Made by a program: the position numbers and the translations under genes | Notes under the pieces: generated by a model | The model's input: the letters and a program-made list of their open reading frames with translations, nothing else | Told to the model about the DNA's origin: nothing | Database searches by the model: none | Origin: Lacticaseibacillus porcinae | GTDB lineage: Bacteria > Bacillota > Bacilli > Lactobacillales > Lactobacillaceae | NCBI RefSeq assembly: GCF_003946305.1 | Contig: NZ_RHNS01000010.1 | Coordinates: 1-64,000, forward strand | Reading direction: 5' to 3' | Length of the DNA stretch: 64,000 nucleotides | Part shown: positions 49,022 through 58,222 of the stretch, piece after piece | How positions within the stretch are numbered: position 1 is the stretch's first letter | Layout of the letters: every line of letters begins with the position of its first letter

Positions 49022-49508
49022 CCTAAACCCTCCTTTCACGTACAAAAGCTGTACGCGCGGCGTTTGCTTCACGTTGATGTATAAATATTCAACCAAAAAA
49101 GCGCAAAGCATCGCGACATTAAGTTTAGCATTTTCTCAATTAGTTTTCCACAAGCAAAGTAGTTTTCCACACAATTCGCAACATGAGGAAAAGTTCACCC
49201 ACACCCATGTTAAAAACTTTTCCACAAGGTCGTGAGCAACTCATGAACATCAGCGGATTTCGGTGAGTTGTCCACAAATTCAGAAAATTGAACAAGCCCA
49301 TTAGAACGCATGTTTCACAAGTTATAAACAAGTTAAAAACAGCCTGTGGAAAACTTCTGAACAGGGATGTGAACTTGCGGAAAACCTGCGCGTATCTTGT
49401 GGATGACCGTGAAAGTGAAAAATCGCCTTTTGACAACTTATACACAGGTTTTCTACAAATTTCAGTTTTCTGTGGAAAAGAAAATTCCGGGATTATAACA
49501 CCAAATGC
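49022..49508. other. oriC: Chromosomal origin oriC
   Basis: Dense cluster of DnaA-box-like 9-mers in both orientations: TTTTCCACA near 49,143, 49,162 and 49,212, TTGTCCACA near 49,268, TGTGGAAAA near 49,345 and 49,471, TGTGGATGA (49398-49406) and TTATACACA (49438-49446). The region is AT-rich, lies between dnaA and rpmH, and the genes diverge from it. This fits the replication origin in a typical Firmicutes position. Confidence 0.92.
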
Positions 49509-49537
49509 TTGACGTGACTACCAGTCATCCGTATAAT
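49509..49537 (+). promoter_or_regulatory. rpmH promoter
   Basis: -35 TTGACG (49509-49514), 17-base spacer, -10 TATAAT (49532-49537). Confidence 0.85.
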
Positions 49538-49600
49538 GGGATAATGTTTGATAAGTAAACAAAGTTACTGAAAATAGTATTCTAAATAGGAGGTGCTACC

Positions 49601-49741
49601 ATGACCACTAAACGGACATTTCAACCAAAGAAGCGTCATCGCGAACGCGTCCATGGCTTCATGAAGCGTATGAGCACGAAGAACGGCCGTAAAGTTTTAG
49701 CTCGTCGTCGCGCTAAGGGACGTAAAGTATTATCTGCCTAA
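49601..49741 (+). CDS. rpmH: 50S ribosomal protein L34
   Basis: 46 aa highly basic protein: [20 protein letters not shown], then [26 protein letters not shown], the full L34 sequence. RBS AGGAGG. It has its own promoter and, unusually, a terminator directly after it, followed by a palindromic element instead of an immediate rnpA. Confidence 0.98.
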   Translation: MTTKRTFQPKKRHRERVHGFMKRMSTKNGRKVLARRRAKGRKVLSA

Positions 49742-49746
49742 AAACT

Positions 49747-49774
49747 CCACTGACCGCGTCAGTGGTTTTTTTTT
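49747..49774 (+). terminator. Terminator directly after rpmH
   Basis: CCACTGAC/GTCAGTGG hairpin followed by nine T residues. Confidence 0.88.
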
Positions 49775-49904
49775 GCAAATTCGTTGCCTGATCAATTGAC
49801 TCCGCGCTGGGTGCTGGCACTGCATCAGTTGTTCGGTTTCGTCGATTGCACATTAGATGACTGGTTGATCAGTAATTATTGTGATGAACGATTGATCTTG
49901 CAGT

Positions 49905-50091
49905 GTGAGTTGGTTGAAACGGAAGGCTGGTCGGTGGCACATAGCGAGATTCTGCTTAGCGATTTATCGCTTAGCAGAAGCCGCAGACAAAGATCCGGCT
50001 GGTGGCGAGCATAGTGAGACATCCAGACTAGCTTTGTCGAGGACCCTCGTTATGTGCCGCCGGCCATGCTTGGAGTTTCGACCGACTTCAC
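49905..50091. repeat. Type A structured palindromic element, copy 3, between rpmH and rnpA
   Basis: Outer arms GTGAGTTGGTTGAAAC (49905-49920) and GTTTCGACCGACTTCAC (50075-50091) pair with G-U wobbles at two positions and one bulge. Inside: hairpin TTCTGCTTAGCG/CGCTTAGCAGAA, joining segment AGCCGCAGACAAAGATCC, a CTGG-TG/CATCCAG hairpin with loop GAGCATAGTGA, and GAGGACCCTCG. The first hairpin stem differs from the other copies yet pairs fully. Confidence 0.8.
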
Positions 50092-50195
50092 CAATTCAGG
50101 TGACAATTCAACATATTACATAGGAAATACTAAGAAACTAATGCGTCAAATCGTCGCATCTTGTATACTTAAGGACAGATTGTGAGGGAGATTTC

Positions 50196-50552
50196 GTGCG
50201 TAAGTCGTATCGCATCAAAAAAGAAGCTGAATTTCAAGATGTGTTTGATCACGGGCAGTCGGTGGCTAACCGTAATTTCGTGATCTACCACCTGCAACGA
50301 GATCAACCACATTTTCGGGTGGGCATTTCAGTGGGGAAAAAAGTCGCGCATTTTGCTGTTGGTCGCAACCGGATCAAACGCTATGTGCGCCAAAGCCTAT
50401 TGGAATTAAAACCAGAAATCGATCCGCAAGCGGATTTTTTGGTGATCGCTCGCCGTGGTGCGGCCAAGCTTGATATGGCCCAAACCAAGAAAAACTTGAT
50501 CCACGTGTTGACGTTAGCTGGCATACTTGCTGACGACGTTGACATCATCTAG
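50196..50552 (+). CDS. rnpA: Ribonuclease P protein component
   Basis: 118 aa basic protein; [20 protein letters not shown] and [27 protein letters not shown] (RNR motif) are characteristic. GTG start with GAGGGAG upstream. A -10-like TATACT (50164-50169) lies just before it, consistent with transcription separate from rpmH. Confidence 0.96.
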   Translation: MRKSYRIKKEAEFQDVFDHGQSVANRNFVIYHLQRDQPHFRVGISVGKKVAHFAVGRNRIKRYVRQSLLELKPEIDPQADFLVIARRGAAKLDMAQTKKNLIHVLTLAGILADDVDII

Positions 50553-50596
50553 TCGCACGCATCATTGCGTGACACGTTGACGAAAGAGGGATTCAC

Positions 50597-51430
50597 GTGA
50601 GTAAGAAAACCGTTAAGCGGCTGGGGGCAGTCTTTGCTTTGATGGCAATGGCTGTCGTGCTGACGGCGTGTGGCACTTCTACTGTCACTGCCAACAGTAC
50701 CGGCTTTTGGGATCGTTACGTTATTTATAACGCTGGTCAATTCATTTTATGGTTAGCGAAGTTCTTTGGCGGCAATGCTGGGGTCGGGATCATCATCTTC
50801 ACCTTGTTGATCCGGATCATCATTTTCCCATTGAGTTATATTTCATTGAAGTCGATGGGCAAGCAGCAAGAAATTGCCCCGCAACTCAAAGAACTTCAAC
50901 AAAAATATAAGTCCAAAGATACTGAGACCCAAAAGAAGCTCCAACAAGAAACGCAAAAGCTTTACGCTGAAGAAGGGATCAACCCGATCATGGGTTGCTT
51001 GCCATTAGCGATTCAAATGCCATTCTTGTTTGCCTTGTATCAAGCCATTTACCGTACCGATGCGTTAAAGACTGGGCATTTCTTGTGGGTCAACTTAGCA
51101 CAACCTGATCCTTATTTCATCATGCCGATCTTAGCGGCGATCTTCACCTTGCTGACTAGTTTGGTGTCGACGTTGGCCCAACCACAACGCACAACGATGT
51201 CTTGGGCGATGGTTGCCATTTCGCCTTTGATGATTTTATTCATGGCGTTCCAATTCCCAAGTGCCTTAGCGATTTACTGGGTGGTTACCAACGCCTTCTC
51301 CTTGGCCCAAACGTTCTTGATCCAAAATCCATTCAAGTTACGTCGCCAGCGTGAAGCTAAAGCCCAAGCCGCTAAAGACAAAGAAAAAGCGAAACGTAAA
51401 GCCCTTAAAAATGCCTTGCGCAAGCGTTAA
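50597..51430 (+). CDS. yidC: Membrane protein insertase YidC (OxaA/SpoIIIJ type)
   Basis: 277 aa. Lipoprotein signal peptide with lipobox LTAC at about residue 27, then five membrane helices including FGGNAGVGIIIFTLLIRIIIFPLSY with the conserved Arg, and a basic C-terminal tail (AKAQAAKDKEKAKRKALKNALRKR). GTG start. Inserts membrane proteins with or without Sec. Downstream of rnpA as usual. Confidence 0.96.
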   Translation: MSKKTVKRLGAVFALMAMAVVLTACGTSTVTANSTGFWDRYVIYNAGQFILWLAKFFGGNAGVGIIIFTLLIRIIIFPLSYISLKSMGKQQEIAPQLKELQQKYKSKDTETQKKLQQETQKLYAEEGINPIMGCLPLAIQMPFLFALYQAIYRTDALKTGHFLWVNLAQPDPYFIMPILAAIFTLLTSLVSTLAQPQRTTMSWAMVAISPLMILFMAFQFPSALAIYWVVTNAFSLAQTFLIQNPFKLRRQREAKAQAAKDKEKAKRKALKNALRKR

Positions 51431-51438
51431 TTAAACTT

Positions 51439-51487
51439 AAACGAGGCCCAGACACGTGTATCAGTCTCGGCCTCGTTTTCGATTTTT
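51439..51487 (+). terminator. Hairpin between yidC and jag
   Basis: AAACGAGGCC-AGAC/GTCT-CGGCCTCGTTTT followed by a T-rich stretch. Partial termination between the two genes is possible. Confidence 0.65.
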
Positions 51488-51515
51488 TGTGAGAATTTCA
51501 ACCTCGGAGGACATT

Positions 51516-52226
51516 ATGCCGACTTTTCAAGGCACCACCATTCAAAAAGCGATCGACCAAGGCTTACAAAGTTTAGGCGTTGCCCGCGATGCCGTTAGCG
51601 TCGATGTGATTCAAGAAGGCAAAAAAGGGTTATTCGGTTTAGGGAAAAAAGCCGCGATCGTCAACTTAAAGCCGTTGGTGATCGCCCCAGAACCAAAACC
51701 TGCGCCAAAGCCTAAGCCTGCGCATCACGTGCATTTGCCACATGCCGCAAGCGATAAACGTCAACGCGACGATCAAACCGCGATCGCCTTGGTGCAAAGT
51801 TATTTAGAAGATATCATTCGCCAACTACAAATCACAGCAACTATTGATAGCCAACGCAAAGGTGATAAAGTCTGGTTTGACGTGGTCACTGACAAAGAAG
51901 CGCAGTTGATCGGCAAACACGGTAAGATCATCAATGCGATTCAATATTTAGCCCAAACCGAATTTAATCGTTATGGCAAAGCCAAATGGACGATCATGGT
52001 CAATGTCGGGGATTATCGTGAGCGTCGCGATGCTGCAGTCAAACGCCTCGCCCAAAAAACTGCGCGAGACGTCGTGGCCACAGGTGCTGCGGTGTACTTA
52101 GATCCGATGCCAGCGTTTGAACGCAAAGCGATTCATTCCGCCTTGTCAGATAACGCTTATGTGGAGACCCATTCCGAAGGCGTTGATCCTAGACGGTATG
52201 TGGTGATCACACCAGCAAGACATTAA
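51516..52226 (+). CDS. jag: Jag/KhpB RNA-binding protein
   Basis: 236 aa: N-terminal Jag domain (FQGTTIQKAIDQGLQSLGVARDAVSVDVIQEGKKGLFGLGKKAA), a proline-rich linker (PEPKPAPKPKPAHH), then KH (LIGKHGKIINAIQYLAQ) and R3H domains. RBS CGGAGGA before ATG 51516; the longer in-frame start lies in the upstream hairpin. RNA chaperone linked to cell-wall synthesis and competence in streptococci. Confidence 0.94.
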   Translation: MPTFQGTTIQKAIDQGLQSLGVARDAVSVDVIQEGKKGLFGLGKKAAIVNLKPLVIAPEPKPAPKPKPAHHVHLPHAASDKRQRDDQTAIALVQSYLEDIIRQLQITATIDSQRKGDKVWFDVVTDKEAQLIGKHGKIINAIQYLAQTEFNRYGKAKWTIMVNVGDYRERRDAAVKRLAQKTARDVVATGAAVYLDPMPAFERKAIHSALSDNAYVETHSEGVDPRRYVVITPARH

Positions 52227-52368
52227 ACTTGCCAAACACTGACTTTTTGTATACAATGAGTTCAAATTAATCGATGAAGTAGTCAAAGTGCTTTGTCCAA
52301 TTTGCGAGACCCTATTTGGCGTCCGCAAGTTGGATGGTGCACTTTTTTGTTTGAAAGGAAGCTTAATC

Positions 52369-53748
52369 TTGCCATCAACCATCACAGAATATGACACCAT
52401 TGCAGCGATTTCCACGCCGCCTGGTGAAGGGGCCATCAGTATTGTCCGCTTAAGCGGTGAAAATGCCGTCCAAACTGCCGAAACGCTGTTCAAAGGCAAA
52501 GACTTGACCAAAGTGGCCAGCCATACCATTAATTATGGTCATATTTTAGATCCAGATGATCACCAAGTGGTTGATGAAGTAATGGTCAGCGTGTTGCGTG
52601 CACCAAAAACTTACACCCGCGAAGATATGGTCGAAATCAATTGTCACGGTGGCATCGTCCCAACGAACCGCATTTTACAATTGTTGTTAGGCCAAGGTGC
52701 AAGGCTCGCTGAACCAGGTGAATTCACCAAACGCGCCTTTTTAAATGGTCGCGTTGACTTAACGCAAGCAGAATCGGTGATGGACTTGATCCGCGCCAAA
52801 ACCGATCGCGCGATGCAAGTGGCAGTCGATCAACTGGATGGCGATTTACGCCGGTTGATCACGAATTTGCGCCAAGAGATCTTAGAAGTGTTAGCGCAAG
52901 TCGAAGTCAACATCGACTATCCCGAATACGATACGGATCAAATGACCACCCAAATGCTCAAAGAAAAAGCAGAGATGGTGTTAGCTAAAGTCGACGAATT
53001 GTTGCAAACCGCTAGCCAAGGGAAAGTCTTACGCGAAGGATTAGCCACAGCCATCGTTGGGCGGCCAAATGTCGGGAAATCCAGCTTGTTGAACCACATG
53101 TTGCATGAAGACAAAGCGATTGTCACAGATGTTGCCGGCACCACGCGTGATGTGTTGGAAGAATATGTTAACGTTCGCGGCGTGCCGTTGAAGTTGATCG
53201 ACACTGCTGGGATCCGCGATACCGAAGACAAAGTCGAAAAAATCGGCGTTGCCCGCTCACGCAAAGCGATCACCCAAGCAGATCTGATTTTATTGGTGTT
53301 AGATGCGTCACAGCCGTTAACGTCAGAAGACCTTGAATTGCTTGACGCCACTGCAGATAAACAACGGATCGTGGTGTTGAACAAACAAGATTTACCAGTG
53401 CAAATGGACTTAGGCGATCGCGTCGACCAATCGCAAATCGTTCGCACCTCGATCACCACTGGTGCTGGGGTGGCGGCATTAGATACCAAAATCGCTGATT
53501 TATTCAATGATGGGATCGAAAATTCGCAAACCACATTGATGGTATCTAACAGTCGTCAAATCGGGTTATTACGGCAAGCGAAGGTCAGCTTACAAGCCGT
53601 CCTTGATGGCATTCAAGCTGGCATGCCGATCGATTTGGTCCAAATCGATATGACCGCAGCCTGGGACAAACTCGGTGAGATCACTGGGGATGCCGCACCA
53701 GATGAGTTGATCACGCAGTTATTCTCACAATTTTGTTTAGGGAAGTAA
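52369..53748 (+). CDS. mnmE: tRNA modification GTPase MnmE
   Basis: 459 aa. N-terminal tetrahydrofolate-binding domain ([27 protein letters not shown]), G domain inserted in a helical domain ([12 protein letters not shown] near 228, [13 protein letters not shown]) and C-terminal FCLGK containing the catalytic Cys. TTG start at 52369 with AAAGGAAG upstream; an ATG at 52288 would add 27 residues not typical of the family. Works with MnmG to modify wobble uridines. Confidence 0.97.
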   Translation: MPSTITEYDTIAAISTPPGEGAISIVRLSGENAVQTAETLFKGKDLTKVASHTINYGHILDPDDHQVVDEVMVSVLRAPKTYTREDMVEINCHGGIVPTNRILQLLLGQGARLAEPGEFTKRAFLNGRVDLTQAESVMDLIRAKTDRAMQVAVDQLDGDLRRLITNLRQEILEVLAQVEVNIDYPEYDTDQMTTQMLKEKAEMVLAKVDELLQTASQGKVLREGLATAIVGRPNVGKSSLLNHMLHEDKAIVTDVAGTTRDVLEEYVNVRGVPLKLIDTAGIRDTEDKVEKIGVARSRKAITQADLILLVLDASQPLTSEDLELLDATADKQRIVVLNKQDLPVQMDLGDRVDQSQIVRTSITTGAGVAALDTKIADLFNDGIENSQTTLMVSNSRQIGLLRQAKVSLQAVLDGIQAGMPIDLVQIDMTAAWDKLGEITGDAAPDELITQLFSQFCLGK

Positions 53749-53758
53749 AGGAGCAGTT

Positions 53759-55660
53759 ATGCCAGAAGTTCGTGAATATGCAGCAGCAGACTATGACGTT
53801 GTCGTCGTCGGTGCCGGGCATGCAGGTTGTGAAGCCGCATTAGCCTCAGCGCGAATGGGCAACCACACCTTGCTGATCACCATCAGCTTGGAAATGTTAG
53901 CCTTCATGCCATGTAACCCAAGTGTCGGCGGCCCAGCCAAAGGCATCGTCGTACGTGAAATCGACGCCCTTGGTGGTGAAATGGGTCACAACATTGATAA
54001 AACTTACATTCAAATGCGGATGCTCAACACTGGTAAAGGCCCAGCAGTCCGCGCTTTGCGGGCCCAAGCTGACAAAGCCGCTTACCATCGTAGCATGAAA
54101 GCGACCATCGAAGCAGAACCAAACTTGGATTTGCGCCAAGGGTTAGTAGAACGCTTATTAGTTGAAGATGGCGTTTGTGTCGGCGTTGTGGCCGCCACTG
54201 GTGCGCAATATCGCGCCAAAAGTGTGGTGTTAACTGCTGGGACTTCCAGTCGAGGGAAAATCATCATCGGCGAGTTGATGTATTCCTCAGGTCCTAATAA
54301 CTCATTGCCAAGCATCAAGTTATCTGAAAGTTTGGAAGACAACGGCTTTAAGCTCCGTCGTTTCAAAACTGGGACCCCACCGCGTGTGGTAGGCAACTCG
54401 ATTGATTTTTCCAAAACTGAAGAACAACCAGGCGACACCACCCCACATCACTTCAGCTTTATGACTCCTGATTCCATGTATTTAAAAGATCAATTGTCTT
54501 GCTGGATGACTTACACCAATGGCACGACACATGATATCATTCGTCAAAACCTCGATCGCGCGCCAATGTTTTCTGGTGTGATCAAAGGCGTCGGCCCTCG
54601 TTATTGCCCATCGATCGAAGACAAAGTGGTGCGTTTTGCTGACAAGCCGCGTCATCAATTGTTCTTGGAACCAGAAGGCCGCGATACTGACGAATATTAC
54701 GTCGGCGACTTCTCAACCTCCATGCCAGAAGAAGTCCAATTGAAAATGTTGCACTCGGTTGCCGGTTTGGAACACGCAGAATTAATGCGTCCAGGTTATG
54801 CGATCGAATATGACATCATTGAACCTTGGCAGTTGACTGCGACTTTGGAAACCAAAGTCGTCAAAAACTTATTTACTGCTGGTCAAATGAATGGCACTTC
54901 CGGCTATGAAGAAGCCGCTGGTCAAGGTTTGATCGCCGGAATCAATGCTGGTTTACGCGCCCAAAACAAGCCTGGCTTCACCTTAAAGCGTTCAGATGCC
55001 TACATCGGCGTCATGATCGATGATTTGGTGACTAAAGGCACCAACGAACCTTATCGTTTGTTGACCTCTCGTGCAGAATACCGGTTGATTTTGCGTCATG
55101 ATAACGCCGATCTGCGTTTGACAGATATGGGTCGCGAGTTAGGGTTGATCTCAGATGCCCGCTACGCCCAATTCACCGCTAAAAAGGCGGCTATCGCTGC
55201 AGAAAAAGCGCGTTTGGAAAACACCCGCTTAAAGCCTAAAGACGTCGCTGACTTTCTTGAGGCTCACCATATGCCTGCGTTAAAAGATGGTGTGTTAGCA
55301 AGTGACTTCTTGAAGCGTCCAGAAGTTACTTATGCTGATCTCGTTGAAATTATTCCTGCAGTTGCACCAGTTGATCGTTACGTCGCTGAAGAAGTGGAAG
55401 TCCAGATCAAATACGCTGGCTACATCGACAAGGAAATGCAAAGCATTGCCAAACTCAAGCGCATGGAAGCCAAGAAGATCCCTGATAACATCGATTATGA
55501 AGCTATCAGCGGTTTAGCGACTGAAGCCCGTCAAAAGCTCACCAAGATCCAACCAGAGACGCTAGCGCAAGCCAGCCGCATCTCCGGCGTCAACCCTGCA
55601 GATGCTGCGATCTTATCGGTTTATATCGAACAAGGGAAAATCGCTAAAGTGCACGCCTAA
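53759..55660 (+). CDS. mnmG: tRNA uridine 5-carboxymethylaminomethyl modification enzyme MnmG
   Basis: 633 aa FAD-binding partner of MnmE. Rossmann motif [27 protein letters not shown], and the C-terminal helical domain for MnmE/tRNA binding. Ten bases after mnmE with AAAGGAG. Followed by a terminator. Confidence 0.98.
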   Translation: MPEVREYAAADYDVVVVGAGHAGCEAALASARMGNHTLLITISLEMLAFMPCNPSVGGPAKGIVVREIDALGGEMGHNIDKTYIQMRMLNTGKGPAVRALRAQADKAAYHRSMKATIEAEPNLDLRQGLVERLLVEDGVCVGVVAATGAQYRAKSVVLTAGTSSRGKIIIGELMYSSGPNNSLPSIKLSESLEDNGFKLRRFKTGTPPRVVGNSIDFSKTEEQPGDTTPHHFSFMTPDSMYLKDQLSCWMTYTNGTTHDIIRQNLDRAPMFSGVIKGVGPRYCPSIEDKVVRFADKPRHQLFLEPEGRDTDEYYVGDFSTSMPEEVQLKMLHSVAGLEHAELMRPGYAIEYDIIEPWQLTATLETKVVKNLFTAGQMNGTSGYEEAAGQGLIAGINAGLRAQNKPGFTLKRSDAYIGVMIDDLVTKGTNEPYRLLTSRAEYRLILRHDNADLRLTDMGRELGLISDARYAQFTAKKAAIAAEKARLENTRLKPKDVADFLEAHHMPALKDGVLASDFLKRPEVTYADLVEIIPAVAPVDRYVAEEVEVQIKYAGYIDKEMQSIAKLKRMEAKKIPDNIDYEAISGLATEARQKLTKIQPETLAQASRISGVNPADAAILSVYIEQGKIAKVHA

Positions 55661-55663
55661 ACA

Positions 55664-55699
55664 AAAACCGTCGAGTCGATTGTGACTCGGCGGTTTTTT
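55664..55699 (+). terminator. Terminator of mnmG
   Basis: AAAACCG-CGAGTC/GACTCG-CGGTTTT with a following T run. Confidence 0.88.
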
Positions 55700-55764
55700 G
55701 CTGTCGTTGTCCAGCAGCGTAAGTGTTTCAGCAAACTATACTAAAATGCCTCCGGCACGAAAAT

Positions 55765-56010
55765 CTGTGGTCTCCGACGATTTGGCGTCACTGCGGTGAA
55801 TTGGACAAGTTGCCGTGCGGCCGTCTGCAGAAATCGGCAAAGACCGCCGATGTTCTTGCGACTAAAATATGAACCAAAGAAAAGCACTTTGTTTCATATT
55901 TTGCCGGTGAAATCTGCGTGAGCCGCCACAAACCGGTGTCTCACTTGATTTCACTCCCACAGGCAATTGTCCAATTCACCTCCGTTTTGCCAAATCATCT
56001 CCGTCCACAG
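55765..56010. repeat. Type B structured palindromic element, copy 1
   Basis: Long imperfect arms: GTGAATTGGACAA (55796-55808) with TTGTCCAATTCAC (55967-55979), extended outward by GATTTGGC/GCCAAATC and CTGTGG/CCACAG. The interior carries ATCGGCAAAGACCGCCGAT, hairpin AAATATGAACCAAAG/CTTTGTTTCATATTT and hairpin GTGAAATC..GTGAG/CTCAC..GATTTCAC. The same order with different stems is found at 60,124-60,366. Confidence 0.78.
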
Positions 56011-56015
56011 CTTTT

Positions 56016-56097
56016 CTACGTTGATATCACTGGCTTACAAGTCAAATACGCCGAGTTACGACGTCATTTACTATGACTAAACATGATATCAACGTAG
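56016..56097. repeat. Module C palindrome, copy 1
   Basis: Perfect 14-bp arms CTACGTTGATATCA (56016-56029) and TGATATCAACGTAG (56084-56097). A related sequence in the opposite sense lies at 60,385-60,464. Confidence 0.75.
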
Positions 56098-56114
56098 GCA
56101 TTACGCATTTCGTA

Positions 56115-56368
56115 GCCATCGGGGACAGTGGACTAGCGTAGTGGAAGTGATTTGAAATGAGGACGGAAGCTGGCCGCCGGTGCGTAGTGAGATTTCCGTT
56201 AGCGATTTACCGCTTACGGAAAGCCGCAGGTGGAGATCCGGCGAGAGGTGAGCGTAGCGAGGCTCTCGGCTAGACAAATCCCTTGGACCCTCACTACGCA
56301 CCGGCGAGCCAGCTGGAGTCCCCATTTCAAATCACTGAACCGTTGCTAGCCCACTGTCGCCTGATGGC
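56115..56368. repeat. Type A structured palindromic element, copy 4, extended arms
   Basis: Core arms AGTGATTTGAAATG (56146-56159) and CATTTCAAATCACT (56323-56336) are perfect. Further outer arms GCCATC..GACAGTGGACTAGC and GCTAGCCCACTGTC..GATGGC enlarge it to about 254 bp. Interior: TTTCCGTTAGCG/CGCTTACGGAAA, AGCCGCAGGTGGAGATCC, GCGAGAG/CTCTCGGC hairpin with loop GAGCGTAGCGA. Confidence 0.82.
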
Positions 56369-56394
56369 GGATATCGTGAGGCTCTAGTGCAAAC

Positions 56395-56419
56395 AAAAAG
56401 CCGCAAATTGCGGCTTTTT
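56395..56419 (-). terminator. Terminator of the two small minus-strand genes
   Basis: AAAAAGCCGC/GCGGCTTTTT hairpin just beyond the stop of the 58-aa gene. Confidence 0.8.
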
Positions 56420-56423
56420 GTGG

Positions 56424-56600
56424 TTAGCGGACTGTCAGTAGGCTGATCAACACGCCGACTAAAACAATACCGACAAGGCCTTTTAAGCTGTAAGACAGCT
56501 TCGTGCCTTGCTTGGTGCGATATTCAAAGACCAATAAGGTGATCGTGGTGATCAATGCGGCGATCACCATGATCAATAACTTCATCACTAAAGCATCCAT
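56424..56600 (-). CDS. Small membrane protein (58 aa)
   Basis: Starts MDALVMKLLIMVIAALITTI, a hydrophobic helix, then a polar loop (EYRTKQGTKLSYSLK) and a second hydrophobic helix (GLVGIVLVGVLISLL) ending TVR. Two-helix topology with Lys/Arg-rich loop. GGAAG RBS 7 bases before ATG 56600. It begins 3 bases after the stop of the gene at 56,603, so the two are one operon ending in a terminator. No family recognised. Confidence 0.7.
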   Translation of the reverse strand: MDALVMKLLIMVIAALITTITLLVFEYRTKQGTKLSYSLKGLVGIVLVGVLISLLTVR

Positions 56601-56602
56601 GG

Positions 56603-56863
56603 TTACACTTCCAAATCAAAATAGGGATTGAGGCGCTTTTGAATCGCGTGGATCTGTAATAAATCGATTTTTGGCAGCAGCCGATAAATGAAGCCAGCGA
56701 AAGTATCGCGATGGAATTTATAATCCATGCGGCCAAGGCGCTGTTCGTGATCGTTAGAATCGCGTTCCCAGACTTCCAAATTATACGCGGCGTCTGGAAC
56801 TAACGTAATATAGCAGTTATCATTCAGCCACACAATGGGCTTAAGGGTAGATTGATCGATCAC
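56603..56863 (-). CDS. Unknown small soluble protein (86 aa)
   Basis: Contains CYITLVPDAAYNLEVWERDSNDHEQRLGRMDYKFHRDTFAGFIYRLLPKIDLLQIHAIQKRL; mixed alpha/beta composition with no signal or membrane helix. Own promoter upstream (-10 TATACT at 56929-56934) and an AGG-type RBS. Cotranscribed with a small membrane protein. No family recognised; an interaction between the two products is conceivable but unsupported. Confidence 0.7.
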   Translation of the reverse strand: MIDQSTLKPIVWLNDNCYITLVPDAAYNLEVWERDSNDHEQRLGRMDYKFHRDTFAGFIYRLLPKIDLLQIHAIQKRLNPYFDLEV

Positions 56864-56928
56864 GTAAAGGCCTCCAAGTTATCTAATCCAAGTGTCGCAA
56901 CCAGCAGTCGCGGCAACAAGTTGATTCC

Positions 56929-56956
56929 AGTATAGCAGAATTTAACCAAACGCCAA
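56929..56956 (-). promoter_or_regulatory. Promoter of the two small genes
   Basis: Minus strand -35 TTGGCG (56951-56956), 16-base spacer, -10 TATACT (56929-56934). Confidence 0.6.
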
Positions 56957-57169
56957 TTTTTGAAAGTTTGTGAAAATTGGTTCACAAGTCCGCGCAACCC
57001 AATAGCTGGCGGCTGAGCTTGTCAAGGGTAAATTTGCTGGTACAGGCTGGTATAACAGCGCTGTAGCCGACGAGAACAACCTTGGATAGATAAAAAAATT
57101 ATTTTTTCGGGGAATGGTATCGGTCTGTTTGATTCACAAACGGTACACCAAACGTCCTTTATTAGTATA

Positions 57170-57183
57170 CGAACAAACGTTTG
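57170..57183. promoter_or_regulatory. LexA-box-like palindrome in a gene-free stretch
   Basis: CGAACAAACGTTTG fits the Gram-positive SOS consensus CGAACRNRYGTTY and overlaps a TATAC -10-like sequence. It lies in the 390-bp interval 56,864-57,254, where I see no gene. The target is unclear, and LacI-family proteins also bind AAACGTTT. Confidence 0.35.
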
Positions 57184-57254
57184 ATTCGTCAAATTATTGT
57201 ATCCGGAAATAACCCCGAAATCATCGGCTTGAAGAACAGAATAATGTTATTTAA

Positions 57255-58043
57255 TTAAATCAGCCCAAAATGTTTAAGGGCCTTAGGGATCCCACCGTGT
57301 AAATAGTCGTCAGTTTGATAATCCGCGATCGCGGCGACTTGTGGCAAGGCATTCCCCATGGCGACGCCGACAGTCGCTGCTTGTAAGATCTCGATATCAT
57401 TGTTGCCATCGCCAAAAGCATATGTTGGTAAGCTGGCGAGTTCTGGTTGTTTCATCAAGATCTCCAAACCGCTAGCTTTGGATTGGTGGGCATTGACGAT
57501 ATCTAATGTGCTTTCCCCATTGCGATAAAATTGTAATTCTGGAAAAGCGTTGATGTACCATTCTCCCATGGCGTCGCCTTTGGCATTATGCGCCAAGAAA
57601 ATCAGCATCATGCAGACATCATCGTGATCGAAGAATTTCGGATCGACTGGCGGAGGCGTTTGACGAACCCATTGATAATTGGCTTCGGTTTCTGGGGTGG
57701 TTTGAGAAAGCGCAGAACGACGGCCGTTATAATAGGCTAACGCGACGCCATCTTGACCAGCTTGTTGCGTTAGGCGGTGTAGTTGTGGCAAGCCAACCGG
57801 ACTTTCATATAAGTGATGCCCATTGTGATAGACGTCAGCGCCGTTAGCGGCGATGGCACTGGGAATGTGACCGATGCGCATCCAGTCTGCCAGTTCATAA
57901 TAATTGCGTCCAGTGGAAAGCACCGTTAAGACGTGATTGTCGTTTAACGCCTGCAGCGCAGCGAGGTTTTCCGGTGGAATTTGTTTTTGGGGATTTAACA
58001 ATGTTTTGTCTAAATCAAATAATGCGATGGCTTTATAACTCAC
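57255..58043 (-). CDS. HAD-superfamily Cof-type phosphatase
   Basis: 262 aa from GTG 58043 (GGAGG upstream); the longer reading from 58193 adds a non-homologous N-terminus. HAD motif 1 IALFDLDKTLL carries the nucleophile Asp with the second Asp two residues on, motif 2 LSTGR, motif 4 FGDGNNDIEILQ. The Cof/type IIB cap lies between. Such enzymes dephosphorylate sugar phosphates or flavin/pyridoxal phosphates; the substrate is not visible. Divergent from the GGDEF-EAL gene. Confidence 0.9.
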   Translation of the reverse strand: MSYKAIALFDLDKTLLNPQKQIPPENLAALQALNDNHVLTVLSTGRNYYELADWMRIGHIPSAIAANGADVYHNGHHLYESPVGLPQLHRLTQQAGQDGVALAYYNGRRSALSQTTPETEANYQWVRQTPPPVDPKFFDHDDVCMMLIFLAHNAKGDAMGEWYINAFPELQFYRNGESTLDIVNAHQSKASGLEILMKQPELASLPTYAFGDGNNDIEILQAATVGVAMGNALPQVAAIADYQTDDYLHGGIPKALKHFGLI

Positions 58044-58222
58044 GAATAGGCCTCCAATAATTAATAGAATTATTTTAACACGCGGCTTGCGGTGATGGCG
58101 GTGAAAACAAGTCGCGCGTAACGTGTTATTTTTCATAAAAACCCTGTTAAACCACCTTTTCATGACAAAATAATTGTGAGAAAATGGAGCCAAAATGTGA
58201 AACAGCCGGAGGGGAGAGCGGC

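Noticed and set aside
49784-50014. A 76-codon plus-strand reading frame starting TTG between rpmH and rnpA
   Set aside because: No RBS, it starts within a terminator flank and runs through the first hairpin of the type A element; no protein family resemblance.
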